NCBI RefSeq assembly: GCF_014644555.1 | Contig: NZ_BMKX01000002.1 | Span: forward strand, 124,001-188,000 | DNA length: 64,000 bases | DNA from: Glutamicibacter ardleyensis | GTDB lineage: Bacteria > Actinomycetota > Actinomycetes > Actinomycetales > Micrococcaceae | Direction of reading: 5' to 3' | Part shown: in pieces, positions 50,949 through 59,507 of the stretch | How the letters are laid out: each line of letters starts with the position of its first letter | Position numbering within the stretch: position 1 is the first letter of the stretch | Translations under genes and position numbers: made by a program | The notes under the pieces: model-generated | The model's input: the letters and a program-made list of their open reading frames with translations, nothing else | What the model was told of the DNA's origin: nothing | The model's database searches: none

Positions 50949-52909
50949 GCGTACGCCCAGCATGGGCATTTACTTGGAGGTGAAAGTCCTCTGGCCGGGA
51001 AGATGGTTTAAGGCCTAGCTGAAGGCAACTGCGTCACCGCGAGGTGGGGTGGGAAGGAAGCCGGAGGCAAACCTCTGCACCGAGGAACACGAATCACATG
51101 TGAGGCATGTCTGTCGGGGTAAGCCAGCGCAAGATGGTGAAGCCCGCTCCATCGAAACGGCAGATGTGTATATGTGGCGGGCGCAGGGAGAAAGTGAATG
51201 CTCTTATCTGGGGAGGTCTGTCCCAGTGCACCACCTGTCTTCTGACTGAGTGGGGCGGTTCTGGCCGAGAGGTCAGTAACTGATGGGGCAGAAGTCAGCA
51301 GAGGTCATAGTACCTGCCTAGGAATCGCGTCGGGTGAGGAACCTGATCGTTTGCCTGAGACCCATTGTGGTTGATGAGGGAGGCAGGGAAGGGCTGAACG
51401 CTGGGAATTGATGGACTGAAGCATGAGTTCTCGTGCTCACGTGATTATCGCAGAAAACCCACGGACGTGGTGGGGCAGAGAGGGGATGGTACCGGTGAAT
51501 CCGGGAGAGTATTTTCTTGCGTGTAGCGTTGAGCCGGCGGCTGATGGGAAAGACATCAGGGATCAACAAGTTGATCTGTGGGAGCAAGTGTTCTCGCGAG
51601 GTAATTTGTTGATTGCATTGAAACGTGTTGAGCGGAATAAGGGTTCTGCTGGTGTTGATGGGCTTGAAGCGCATGAATTGCGTGATTGGTGCCGTGAGCA
51701 TTGGATCGAGACTCGGAAGTCGCTTGATGCTGGAACGTATGCGCCGTTGCCGGCGCGTCAGGTGATGATTCCGAAGCCTGATGGTGGGGAACGGATGCTG
51801 GGTGTTCCGTCTGTGTTGGATCGGTTGATTCAGCAGGCTCTCGCGCAAGTGCTTTCCCCGATTTTCGATGAGGGGTTCGCACCGATGTCTTATGGATTTC
51901 GGCCGGGCAAAAGCGCCCATGACGCTGCTTCGATGGCTCGTAAGGTTATTGAGCAGGGGTATCGGTGGGTTGTGGAGGTTGATCTGGATGCATTCTTTGA
52001 TCGGGTGAACCATGACGTGCTGATGTCCAGGGTTGCGCGGAAGGTGAAAGACAAGCGGGTTCTGAAGCTTGTTCGGAAGTATTTGACGGCTGGGATCATG
52101 GCGCAGGGTGTTCGTCGGGAAACGGTGGAGGGCACTCCGCAGGGGTCGCCTTTATCGCCGTTGCTCTCGAACATCATGTTGGATGATTTTGATCAGGAGT
52201 TCTGGTCGAGGGATCACCGTTTTGTGCGGTATGCCGATGACATCAGAATTTTTGTGAAGTCGAAACGTGCTGCCGAACGGGTGTTGGATCAGGCGACGAA
52301 AGTCCTTGAACAGCGCCTGAAGTTGAAGGTTAATCGGCAGAAATCAGTGATCAATCCGGCGAGTGTTGCAACGTTGCTGGGTTTTGGTTTCTACTTCGTC
52401 AAAGGTTCGAAGGTCAGGATCAGGGTTGTTCCGAAGGCGTGGATACGCATGAAGGAGCGGATTCGGAGGTTGACTTCTCGGCGGTGGAGTGTGTCGATGG
52501 AGTACCGTATCGAGCAGTTGAATCGTTTTGTTCGGGGTTGGATGGGTTATTTCCGGTTGTCGATGACGGCGGATAAATTTGCCACACTCGATCAATGGTT
52601 TAGACGTCGGTTGCGTCAGATCCGTTGGGTTGAATGGAAGCGTCCTCGTACTCGGGTGGCGAATCTTCGCCGTCTGGGGATTGTCAAGGATAAGGCTTAC
52701 CAGTGGGGAAACAGTTCACGTGCGTATTGGCGTGTGGCGAAGTCCCCGATTCTTCATCGTGCCTTGCCAACTTCTTATTGGGAGGAGTTGGGTGTGCTGT
52801 TCTTTCGCCGTGCTTGGGATCGTTTTCAGTGACTTGGCGAACCGCCGGATGCGGGCCCGCATGTCCGGTGGTGTGAGAGGCGGGGGCTAGACACCCCCGC
52901 CTACTCGAT
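50947..52909 (+). mobile_element. group II intron (class C type)
   Basis: About 1.96 kb. The 5' end reads TTGCGTACGCCCAGCATGGG, close to the GUGCG start of these introns. Before the end lies domain V (GCCGGATGCGGGCCCGCATGTCCGG with GAACC, read in pieces around 52841-52870). The domain VI stem GGCGGGGGC/CACCCCCGCC follows, and the intron ends CTACTCGAT. The encoded protein fills the middle (51423-52832). The placement directly behind a terminator hairpin is the known target preference of class C introns. Ends are accurate to about 3 bases. Confidence 0.85.
51423..52832 (+). CDS. ltrA: group II intron reverse transcriptase/maturase
   Basis: A 469-residue protein. Reverse transcriptase blocks run in order: LLIALKRVERNKGSAGVDG, MIPKPDGGERMLGVPSVLDR, YGFRPGKSAHDAA, VVEVDLDAFFDRVNHDVLM (first Asp pair), GTPQGSPLSPLLSNIML, FVRYADDIRIFVKS (catalytic YADD), then maturase domain X with IEQLNRFVRGWMGYFRLS. 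No HNH endonuclease follows, as in class C introns. A later ATG at 51486 with GAGGGG upstream may be the real start. It splices its host intron and reverse-transcribes it into new sites. Confidence 0.93.
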   Translation: MSSRAHVIIAENPRTWWGREGMVPVNPGEYFLACSVEPAADGKDIRDQQVDLWEQVFSRGNLLIALKRVERNKGSAGVDGLEAHELRDWCREHWIETRKSLDAGTYAPLPARQVMIPKPDGGERMLGVPSVLDRLIQQALAQVLSPIFDEGFAPMSYGFRPGKSAHDAASMARKVIEQGYRWVVEVDLDAFFDRVNHDVLMSRVARKVKDKRVLKLVRKYLTAGIMAQGVRRETVEGTPQGSPLSPLLSNIMLDDFDQEFWSRDHRFVRYADDIRIFVKSKRAAERVLDQATKVLEQRLKLKVNRQKSVINPASVATLLGFGFYFVKGSKVRIRVVPKAWIRMKERIRRLTSRRWSVSMEYRIEQLNRFVRGWMGYFRLSMTADKFATLDQWFRRRLRQIRWVEWKRPRTRVANLRRLGIVKDKAYQWGNSSRAYWRVAKSPILHRALPTSYWEELGVLFFRRAWDRFQ

Positions 52910-52920
52910 TATGTGCTCGT

Positions 52921-53061
52921 TTAGAGCTCTGCTGCTGGTGTGGTTTGGTCGGCCTTTTTGCGAGGCCGGCGACGGGATGGTGAGCCAATTTTGTTCAGCT
53001 CGGTTTGCGTCCATCCCTTCTTCAATGCAGCGGCGAAAGCTTGCTTTTCGGCGGCCTTGGC
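52921..53061 (-). pseudogene. 3' remnant of a minus-strand gene (mobile or plasmid type)
   Basis: The minus strand reads AKAAEKQAFAAALKKGWTQ then ELNKIGSPSRRRPRKK, a basic tail ending AAEL and a TAA at 52921, with an in-frame stop just upstream at 53062. A GWTxxELxKIG-type segment is the basic C-terminus of a larger protein. Its terminator is now 1.97 kb away at 50909, separated by the intron. Confidence 0.5.
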
Positions 53062-54065
53062 TTACGGTGACGGAATCAGCTGCTTCGGCAGAATCTGACG
53101 CTACATCTGAGCTCACTGATGAAGTTAGTAAGTCGGCCAAGGCCACCGACGAAGCCAGTGAGGCTCGGGTTGAGGACTCAAATGAGGCCCCAGCGTCCGA
53201 GCCAGCCTCAGAAGCAACCGAACCGACGCCAGCTCGGGTGCAGGAGGAATCGAAATCCGTTAATCCGGAAGTCAAGAGTGTGGCTACCGTACTCCCCGAA
53301 TCGCCGAAGCAATCATCAAACAGTTTCGGCCTGGTTTCCAGCGATGACCGCTGGGACGAAATCAACGCCCTCTTACCTGAAGGTTCCGAAGACTGGAGCG
53401 ACGAGCAATGGGAAGTGTTTGTCGAGACCGAAGCTGGGGAAGAGTACTTTCGACAGCTCAATGAACTCCTAGAGGAAGAGTACCCCGTCGAGGATGACTT
53501 TGAACTCTCCGAGGAGGAACAAGCCTTCTGGGACTTAATCCTCGATACCCTCCCACAGGACAGCCTTGAATGGGATGATTCCGAGTGGGAAGAGTACTTC
53601 CGCAGCGACGCTGGCCTTGAGTTCATCGAGCAGCTGTTGCCAATCATCGCTGACAGTGTAGAAACCGATGAAGATGCAGCTGGTCCTCAAGCCTTCCTCG
53701 AAGAAGTCTTTGCCGATGATCCTGAGCTACGTGCGTACTACCTCGAAATGTACTTGGGGATTACACCGGAAACGACGGATGGTTCAACTGGTGGCTCCGA
53801 AACTGTGGACGAACCTGACGTTTCAGAAAGCGAACGACCCGTTGCTGACGCTGAAATCAAGCCCGTAGGTTCAATCGGCAAGACAATCGTTACCAAGGCG
53901 CAAAAGGCAAGCAAGTCCACTGAACCCGTAGCGGTTGTTGAGGCCTCAGCGCCTGCACTGGCCAACACAGGTTTTGATGGTTTCTGGGCTGCTGGGGTTG
54001 GGATACTGCTAGCCATTGGCGGTGTGGTATTTATTGCCCGCTCACGCAAGGCTTCTGCGAAGTAG
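53025..54065 (+). CDS. acidic LANTG-anchored cell-wall protein, 5' end disrupted
   Basis: A 346-residue frame from ATG 53025. After an odd N-terminus with no hydrophobic signal core (RRKLAFRRPWLTVTESAASA), the protein is highly acidic, with two related copies of an ExxxWxxL/xxxEWDDSEWEE region (about 100-190). It ends with the sorting signal LANTG, helix FWAAGVGILLAIGGVVFIA and RSRKASAK. LAxTG is recognised by class E sortases in actinobacteria. The signal peptide appears lost at a junction near 53065, so this copy may not be exported. Confidence 0.75.
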   Translation: MQRRKLAFRRPWLTVTESAASAESDATSELTDEVSKSAKATDEASEARVEDSNEAPASEPASEATEPTPARVQEESKSVNPEVKSVATVLPESPKQSSNSFGLVSSDDRWDEINALLPEGSEDWSDEQWEVFVETEAGEEYFRQLNELLEEEYPVEDDFELSEEEQAFWDLILDTLPQDSLEWDDSEWEEYFRSDAGLEFIEQLLPIIADSVETDEDAAGPQAFLEEVFADDPELRAYYLEMYLGITPETTDGSTGGSETVDEPDVSESERPVADAEIKPVGSIGKTIVTKAQKASKSTEPVAVVEASAPALANTGFDGFWAAGVGILLAIGGVVFIARSRKASAK

Positions 54066-54096
54066 CTTAAGCCGATAACGGTCCCGTAATGCAGCT

Positions 54097-54132
54097 GACG
54101 CTGGGAACCACCAAAGGGTGGTTCCCAGCGTC
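54097..54132. terminator. bidirectional terminator between the surface-protein gene and the flavin reductase gene
   Basis: GACGCTGGGAACCACC pairs perfectly with its complement (16 bp) around AAAG, followed on both sides by AT-rich sequence. The two genes are convergent. Confidence 0.88.
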
Positions 54133-54145
54133 AACTATTTGTGTA

Positions 54146-54694
54146 TCAGTGGCCCAGATGCGAGCCGGAATTCAAGTGGTGCCACGAACGGTTGTGGTAA
54201 ACCAATGCGTCACCAAGCTCGTCTGGTTGCGAGTCGCGTGCAATGTGTGACTGCAGTCCGCGAGCCACGATGACCGTTGAGGTCCCTGCTTGGATGCGTT
54301 CCACAACCTCGCACCGTACCCAAGCTCGGACGTTATCAAAGACAGTTTCGCCGGTGCTCAAACGAGTCCATGTCTGGTCCTGGGCAAAACGATCTACCCC
54401 GCTGGTAGCACCCAACTTAGCCAGCTCAATGTCATGCACATCCAAGGAATGAACAACGACCGTCTGAGCGCGAGAGAGTACGTCAGAGGCAGAGGAGAGC
54501 GCCGAAATTGAGAAGACTAGCAATGGCGGATCTACGCTGATGGAGGCAACCGATGTTGCGGTGAGGGCAACTGGGCCCTGGCCAGCATCGGCAGTGATGA
54601 CACTGACCCCACCCGGGTGCCCTCGAAAGACTGCTTTGAAGTCTTCTGCGGGCAGGGAGTCGGTTGCGTCTATCGAGACTTTAGACACTGGCAC
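54146..54694 (-). CDS. flavin reductase family protein, partner of the methionine synthase
   Basis: A 182-residue protein with the flavin reductase (FMN-binding split-barrel) signature: FKAVFRGHPGGVSVITAD, ALTATSVASISVDPPLLVFS and the C-terminal LVYHNRSWHHL. The start overlaps the mesD-type gene by 14 bases. In the known MesD/MesX system oxygen and an electron source are needed, so supply of reduced flavin is a plausible role; this is inferred from context. Confidence 0.88.
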   Translation of the reverse strand: MPVSKVSIDATDSLPAEDFKAVFRGHPGGVSVITADAGQGPVALTATSVASISVDPPLLVFSISALSSASDVLSRAQTVVVHSLDVHDIELAKLGATSGVDRFAQDQTWTRLSTGETVFDNVRAWVRCEVVERIQAGTSTVIVARGLQSHIARDSQPDELGDALVYHNRSWHHLNSGSHLGH

Positions 54695-55721
54695 CGACGA
54701 GCTCCTCGCGCAGGATTCCGGCTCCGGCGCTTAAAGCACTGAGCTTTGCCAGCGAGACATCGCGAGGGAATGGAGCCATGCCACAGTTGGTGCTGGCAAT
54801 GACCTTGTCTGCGTCAACAAATTCCAGCGCCTTACGTAGAGTCTGTGCGACTTCTTGTGGGGTCTCAATGGCAACATTGGCTACGTCGATGGCACCGAGC
54901 ATGACCTTCTTGCCGCGAACCATCTCAACTACTTCAAGCGGCACGTTGGAATGGTGAGATTCCAAAGAAACGGTGTCGATGGTTGAAGCCTGCAACAGTG
55001 GGAAGGACTTCTCATAATGGCGCCACTGAGCGCCCAGAGTGGCCTTCCAATCGTTATTGGCCTTGATGCCGTAACCGAAGCAAATGTGCGCAACGGTTTC
55101 TGCCTTCAAACCTTCGCAAGCACGCTCCAGCGCTGCGATGCCCCAGTCAGCAACTTCATCAAAGAAGACATTAAAGGCTGGCTCATCAAACTGGATGACA
55201 TCCACGCCGGCTGCTTCGAGTTCCCTGGCTTCCTGGTTCAGGATGGTAGCGAACTCCCAAGCGAGCTTTTCGCGACTCTGGTAATGAGCATCATACAAAG
55301 TATCAACCATGGTCATCGGGCCAGGCAGAGTCCACTTGATGGGCTTGTCGGTAAATGTGCGAAGGGCCTTTGCGTCCTCGACAAAAACTGGCTTTTCACG
55401 TTCCACGGCACTAACGACGGTAGGCACGCTCGCGTCGTAGCGGTTGCGGATTCGCACCGTCTCGCGCTTTTCAAAATCAACACCGCTCAGGTGCTCGATG
55501 AATGTGGTTACGAAGTGCTGACGGGTCTGTTCGCCATCACTAATGATGTCGATGCCACGCTGGTTCTGTTCGAGGACCGCAGCACGCATGGCGTCTTGCT
55601 GGCCTTCGCGCAATTGCTCGCCTTCAAGCTTCCATGGGGACCAGAGCTTTTCAGGCTCGGCAAGCCAGGAAGGCTTGGGTAGGCTGCCGACAATTGACGT
55701 GGGGATAAGCGGGGAAGTCAT
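54681..55721 (-). CDS. mesD: core methionine synthase (MetE C-terminal-like, MesD type)
   Basis: A 346-residue protein equivalent to the C-terminal catalytic half of MetE. Signatures are IVGSLPKPSWLAEPEKLW, ISDGEQTRQHFVTTFIE, KWTLPGPMTMVDTLYD, VIQFDEPAF, VAHICFGYG (zinc His-x-Cys), a SLESHHSN Glu region and STNCGMAPFPRDVS (third Cys). The N-terminal MetE domain is naturally absent. Core-MetE proteins of the MesD family make methionine from homocysteine without folate and need MesX (DUF1852), encoded directly upstream at 55740. Confidence 0.88.
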   Translation of the reverse strand: MTSPLIPTSIVGSLPKPSWLAEPEKLWSPWKLEGEQLREGQQDAMRAAVLEQNQRGIDIISDGEQTRQHFVTTFIEHLSGVDFEKRETVRIRNRYDASVPTVVSAVEREKPVFVEDAKALRTFTDKPIKWTLPGPMTMVDTLYDAHYQSREKLAWEFATILNQEARELEAAGVDVIQFDEPAFNVFFDEVADWGIAALERACEGLKAETVAHICFGYGIKANNDWKATLGAQWRHYEKSFPLLQASTIDTVSLESHHSNVPLEVVEMVRGKKVMLGAIDVANVAIETPQEVAQTLRKALEFVDADKVIASTNCGMAPFPRDVSLAKLSALSAGAGILREELVGASV

Positions 55722-55739
55722 ACGTTATCTTTCGGATTC

Positions 55740-56732
55740 TTAGGCGACAGGAGTCGGGTAGGAAGAGGACCACTGATCGAGCAGTTGGCGATTCGGGATG
55801 ATGAAGTGCTCTTCGGTGAACTTGCCTTGGATCTTGCCCAACTGAGTTCGTTCTTCGCGGTCATAAAAGACACGGGTGGGGGAGAAGTCCTCGCCGCCCA
55901 GGCTCGGGTGGTACACGGAAGGTGCTGCTGAATTGGCGTTGTAGATTTCCGGACGGTAGATCTTCTGGAACGTCTCCATGGTGCTGATGAGGCTGATCAG
56001 CTGAAGGTTCGTGTAGTCATTGAGCAGGTCGCCGCGGAAGTAGAAAGCCAATGGCGCAACAGCGCCCGGCGGCATGAAGTAACGTACGCTCAAGCCCATT
56101 TTTCCGAAGTACGCGTCGGTCAATGAATTTTCATCCTGCTGGTATTCCAAACCGAGCACTGGATGGCTGTTGCCGGTGCGGAAATAGGTCTTGGAAGTCG
56201 AGACGCTGATGCAGACCACTGGCAGCTGGGCAAAACGCTCACGGTATGCCTGTGAGTTCAAGAAATGCTGGAAGAGCTGTCCGTGGAGATCGCCAAAATC
56301 TTCCGGAAGCACCGGAGCTCCGCTGTCATTGCAAGATGCTGGGAGCACGACGCTGAAGTCGTAATCGCGGACATAAGAAGAGAAATTATTGCCGACCATG
56401 CCCTGGGACCGAGTACCCGTGAGTTTATCCACGATCGTGGTTTCAAGCACTTCTAAAAGCGGGAATTCCTGATCGTTATTATCGGCAGCAAAATGCACAT
56501 TTGCTGAAATGATTTCCAATTCCAGGGAATAGCGGTCACCCTGGGGATTGTCCCAGTGAGCCAGGGAATTGAAGCGACGGTTGATCATCGTCAGGGCATT
56601 GCGAAGGTTCTCTTCGCGACGCTCTCCGCGTGCCAAATTGGCGAAGTTTGTCGTGGTTCGAGAATTCGCCGAAGGCGAGTAATTCTCGTCGAATCTTGTG
56701 GTGTTAATGCTGAAATTTAATGCGTCTGCCAT
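55740..56732 (-). CDS. mesX: DUF1852 protein (MesX type), partner of core methionine synthase
   Basis: A 330-residue protein from ATG 56732. DUF1852 features visible are SINTTRFDENYSPSANSRTT, NFANLARGERREENLRNAL, EFPLLEVLETTIVDKLTGTRSQGMVGNNFSSYVRDYDFSV-type central segments (about 93-132), and the C-terminal SLGGEDFSPTRVFYDREERT. MesX is needed by MesD-type synthases. The ribosome site upstream is weak (GGCC). Transcribed first in a mesX-mesD-flavin reductase operon, divergent from a LysR regulator with a dyad at 56809. Confidence 0.85.
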   Translation of the reverse strand: MADALNFSINTTRFDENYSPSANSRTTTNFANLARGERREENLRNALTMINRRFNSLAHWDNPQGDRYSLELEIISANVHFAADNNDQEFPLLEVLETTIVDKLTGTRSQGMVGNNFSSYVRDYDFSVVLPASCNDSGAPVLPEDFGDLHGQLFQHFLNSQAYRERFAQLPVVCISVSTSKTYFRTGNSHPVLGLEYQQDENSLTDAYFGKMGLSVRYFMPPGAVAPLAFYFRGDLLNDYTNLQLISLISTMETFQKIYRPEIYNANSAAPSVYHPSLGGEDFSPTRVFYDREERTQLGKIQGKFTEEHFIIPNRQLLDQWSSSYPTPVA

Positions 56733-56808
56733 GACGGCCAATCTGTATTTGGGAGGCCTGGGCAGGCCGAGGGGATGTCGTTGCGTCAATCATGCAGGGT
56801 GATTCTTG

Positions 56809-56827
56809 ATATCGGGTAACTCGATAT
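56809..56827. promoter_or_regulatory. candidate LysR operator between mesX and the LysR gene
   Basis: ATATCG-GGTAACT-CGATAT is a perfect 6-bp dyad with 7-base spacer in the 122-base divergent region. A second, weaker TATGGATTCATA dyad lies just downstream at 56831. Dyads of T-N11-A type are LysR binding sites. Confidence 0.6.
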
Positions 56828-56854
56828 AACTATGGATTCATATAGACTCTGGCT

Positions 56855-57796
56855 ATGGTTCAGGGAACGAATGGTCTGACACTGCAGCAGCTTCGCTATT
56901 TTGTGGCGGTGGCCTCCGAGGGCTCAATCTCGGCTGCCGCCGACCTCATTTACGTCGCGCAGCCCAGCATGTCCGCGGCGATGAAAGAGCTTGAATCACG
57001 AGTGGGGCGCACCTTGCTGATGCGTTCGGCCAGGGGAGTGACGCTCACCGCCGAAGGTGCTGAATTCCTCGGCTACGCCCGACAGGTCCTGGAGCAGGTG
57101 GAGCTTCTTGAGCATCGGTACCTCGGCCGCCCCTCGGCCCGGCGGCTGCTGGGCGTCTCCACTCAGCACTACTCCTTTTCGGTGGATGCCTTCGTGCGGA
57201 TGGTCCAGGCCAGCGGGGCCGAGGAGTACCAGTTTTCGCTGCGCGAGACCCGCACCGAGCAGATCATCGAGGACGTGCGCACGCTGCGCAGCGACATCGG
57301 GATCCTGTACCGCAACGACTTCAACCGGAAGGTCATCGACAAGCTGCTGCGCGAATCGCGGCTGGTCTTCCACCCGCTGTTCCTGGCCGATCCGCACATT
57401 TTCATCTCACGCAGCAACCCGCTGGCCACCCGAACCCAGGTCACGCTCGAAGACCTCGAAGACCTGCCCCGGCTGACCTTCGACCAGGGGGCGAACAACT
57501 CGTTCTACTTCGCCGAGGAGGTGCTCTCCACGCGCTCCAGCCAGCGCGAAATCCAGGTCTCGGACCGCGCCACCATCTTCAACCTGATGATCGGCTTGGG
57601 CGGGTACACGATTTCCACCGGCATCATCAGCGACGAGCTGGACCCCTCCATCGTTGCCATCCCGTTGGCCATCGAGGAGCGCATCGAAATCGGCTGGATT
57701 GACCACGCCGCCATCCCGCTCACCGACCAGGCCCAGCGCTACCTGCAAGAAGTCCGCACCGTGGTCGCCAGCTTCGGGGTAGAAGTGCTCGGCTGA
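56855..57796 (+). CDS. LysR-family transcriptional regulator
   Basis: A 313-residue protein. The N-terminal helix-turn-helix LQQLRYFVAVASEGSISAAA, then YVAQPSMSAAMKELESRVG, LTAEGAEFLGYARQVLEQ; C-terminal periplasmic-binding-like sensor domain. Start ATG 56855 directly follows the operator dyad region. Divergent from the mesX operon, so likely its activator, perhaps responding to a methionine precursor; inferred from position. Confidence 0.9.
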   Translation: MVQGTNGLTLQQLRYFVAVASEGSISAAADLIYVAQPSMSAAMKELESRVGRTLLMRSARGVTLTAEGAEFLGYARQVLEQVELLEHRYLGRPSARRLLGVSTQHYSFSVDAFVRMVQASGAEEYQFSLRETRTEQIIEDVRTLRSDIGILYRNDFNRKVIDKLLRESRLVFHPLFLADPHIFISRSNPLATRTQVTLEDLEDLPRLTFDQGANNSFYFAEEVLSTRSSQREIQVSDRATIFNLMIGLGGYTISTGIISDELDPSIVAIPLAIEERIEIGWIDHAAIPLTDQAQRYLQEVRTVVASFGVEVLG

Positions 57797-58031
57797 GCCG
57801 CCAGCAGCGTAACGCCCGGTCACCGAGCACCGGCACATCGTCACAAACTTCCAGCAAAACCCCTGCATCACGCCGATTCATCTCAAAAGGTCGCGTCATA
57901 AAGTGCTGTCGGCCACCGCGTCATCATGACAACGAGAAGTCATATGAAGCCTGGCGGCCTTGTATGAAGCCGGCCGCCCGATAACGCTTGCACCGTTTGC
58001 GGCAGATAGCCAACCATGGAAGAACAACAAA
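57797..58031. other. non-coding leader and gap between the LysR gene and riboswitch
   Basis: No gene found. The region upstream of the riboswitch must contain the promoter of metY-metB. A tandem ATGAAGCC repeat (about 57942 and 57963) and a GGCGGCC/GGCCGCC dyad are visible; meaning unknown. Confidence 0.4.
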
Positions 58032-58116
58032 CCATCAAGAGCGACTAAGAGATCTGGCTCGTTGACGTCGCAGCAACCATCGGGAAACCGAAAGGTGCTA
58101 CTGCCAGGAACGATGG
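58032..58116 (+). promoter_or_regulatory. SAM-I (S-box) riboswitch upstream of metY-metB
   Basis: The core fits the S-box: P1 CCATC/GATGG, then AAGAG, GAGATCTGGCTC (P2), TTGACG...GCAGCAACC (P3 side with the AACC motif), and AAAGGTGCTA followed by CCAGGAA (P4 and closing). AAGAG, GCAACC and GGTGCTA are diagnostic. Downstream, CCTCG (58181) can pair with CGAGG that overlaps the ribosome site (58194), so SAM would block translation. This would switch off the trans-sulfuration genes when SAM is plentiful. Confidence 0.82.
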
Positions 58117-58205
58117 AGCAGTTCCGAACGCGCTTTCGCGCTGTGCTTCGTGCCGCCGCACGATGCCAATCGGTGCACTCCCTCGCAGATAATCGAGGAG
58201 GAGCC

Positions 58206-59507
58206 ATGAGCCAGGAAACCGACGCGGTGCACGCAGGGTACCGCCCGAGCGGAGACTTCCGCCCGATGCTGCCGCCACTGCACAATTCCGCGGCCTACCA
58301 ATTCGCAACGCATGCCGAAGCGGTGGAGAAGTTCGCGCTGCGCCAGGCCGGCTTCACCTACTCGCGCACCGGCAACCCCACCGTTTCGATTCTCGAACAG
58401 CGCGTGGCCGCTTTGGAAGGCGGGGCCCACGCGGTGGCCACCGCCACCGGGCAGGCAGCCGTGGCCCTGTCCCTGCTGGCCCTGACCCAGGGACCCAAGC
58501 ACATCGTGGCCTCTTCCTCGCTCTATGGCGGCACCGTGGACCTGTTCACCGACACCTTCGCGGACTTCGGCATCCGCATCAGCTTTGTCGACCAGGCCGA
58601 TCCGTCCGCTTGGGCCGCTGCCATTGAGTCGGACACCCGGGCGTTCTTCCTGGAGTCGGTCTCCAACCCGCTGTGCACCGTGGCCGATCTGCCCGCCATC
58701 GCGGCGATCGCCCACGAGCACAACATCCCGGTGGTGGTCGACAACACCCTGGCTACACCGCTGAATATTAGGCCGCTGGATCATGGCGCCGACATCGTGG
58801 TGCACTCGGCCACCAAGGGCCTGGCCGGACACGGCTCGGTGCTCGGTGGGGTCGTGGTGGACTCGGGGAAATTCGACTTCTCCGATGCCGCCCGCTGGCC
58901 ACAGATCGCCGCCCCGCGGGTGCGTCTGAACAACACCTCGCTGCTTGAGCGCCACGGACCGGCCGCCTACGCAATGCTGGTGCGTTCCAAGTTCCTGCAC
59001 GATCTGGGCCCGACCCTGGCCCCGGCCAGCGCCCAGAGCATCCTGGCCGGAATCGAAACCCTGCCGGTGCGCGCCGCCCACGTGCAGCGCAGCGTGACCA
59101 GGCTGATCGACGCGCTTGCCGAGTATCCGGGCATTGCCGCCATCCACCACCCTGCGCTGCCCGAGCACCCCAGCCACGAGCTGGCCCGGGCGCTGGCGCC
59201 GAAGGGCACCGGCTGCGTGCTGGCCATCGAGCTGGCCCACCCATCCCTGGTTTCCCCGGTGATCGACGGGCTCAAGCTGATTTCCCTGGCCGCGAATGTG
59301 GGGGACACCCGCACCATGGTCTCCCACCCGGCCACCATGACGCACTGCCGGCTCTCCGCACAACAGCTGGCCGACGCCGGCCTGAACACCTCCACCCTGC
59401 GCCTGTCGGTCGGTCTGGAAGACCCCGCCGACCTGCTCGCAGATATCACCCAGGCACTGGATCTGGCATTGGACCAGGCCCTGGCCCCACAAACCCAAGG
59501 AGCATGA
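58206..59507 (+). CDS. metY: O-acetylhomoserine aminocarboxypropyltransferase (MetY-like, PLP enzyme)
   Basis: A 433-residue cystathionine gamma-synthase/MetY fold protein. PLP signature: GPKHIVASSSLYGG, FFLESVSNPLCTVADL, PVVVDNTLATPLNI and the HSATKGLAGHG lysine motif (Lys in TKG). Likely makes homocysteine from O-acetylhomoserine and sulfide. The start at ATG 58206 follows CGAGGAGGAGCC. The stop overlaps metB in ATGA. Under the SAM riboswitch. Confidence 0.88.
   Translation: MSQETDAVHAGYRPSGDFRPMLPPLHNSAAYQFATHAEAVEKFALRQAGFTYSRTGNPTVSILEQRVAALEGGAHAVATATGQAAVALSLLALTQGPKHIVASSSLYGGTVDLFTDTFADFGIRISFVDQADPSAWAAAIESDTRAFFLESVSNPLCTVADLPAIAAIAHEHNIPVVVDNTLATPLNIRPLDHGADIVVHSATKGLAGHGSVLGGVVVDSGKFDFSDAARWPQIAAPRVRLNNTSLLERHGPAAYAMLVRSKFLHDLGPTLAPASAQSILAGIETLPVRAAHVQRSVTRLIDALAEYPGIAAIHHPALPEHPSHELARALAPKGTGCVLAIELAHPSLVSPVIDGLKLISLAANVGDTRTMVSHPATMTHCRLSAQQLADAGLNTSTLRLSVGLEDPADLLADITQALDLALDQALAPQTQGA

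Noticed and set aside
51423-52832. Retron or diversity-generating reverse transcriptase
   Set aside because: A maturase domain X, flanking intron domains V and VI and no template/variable repeats point to a group II intron.
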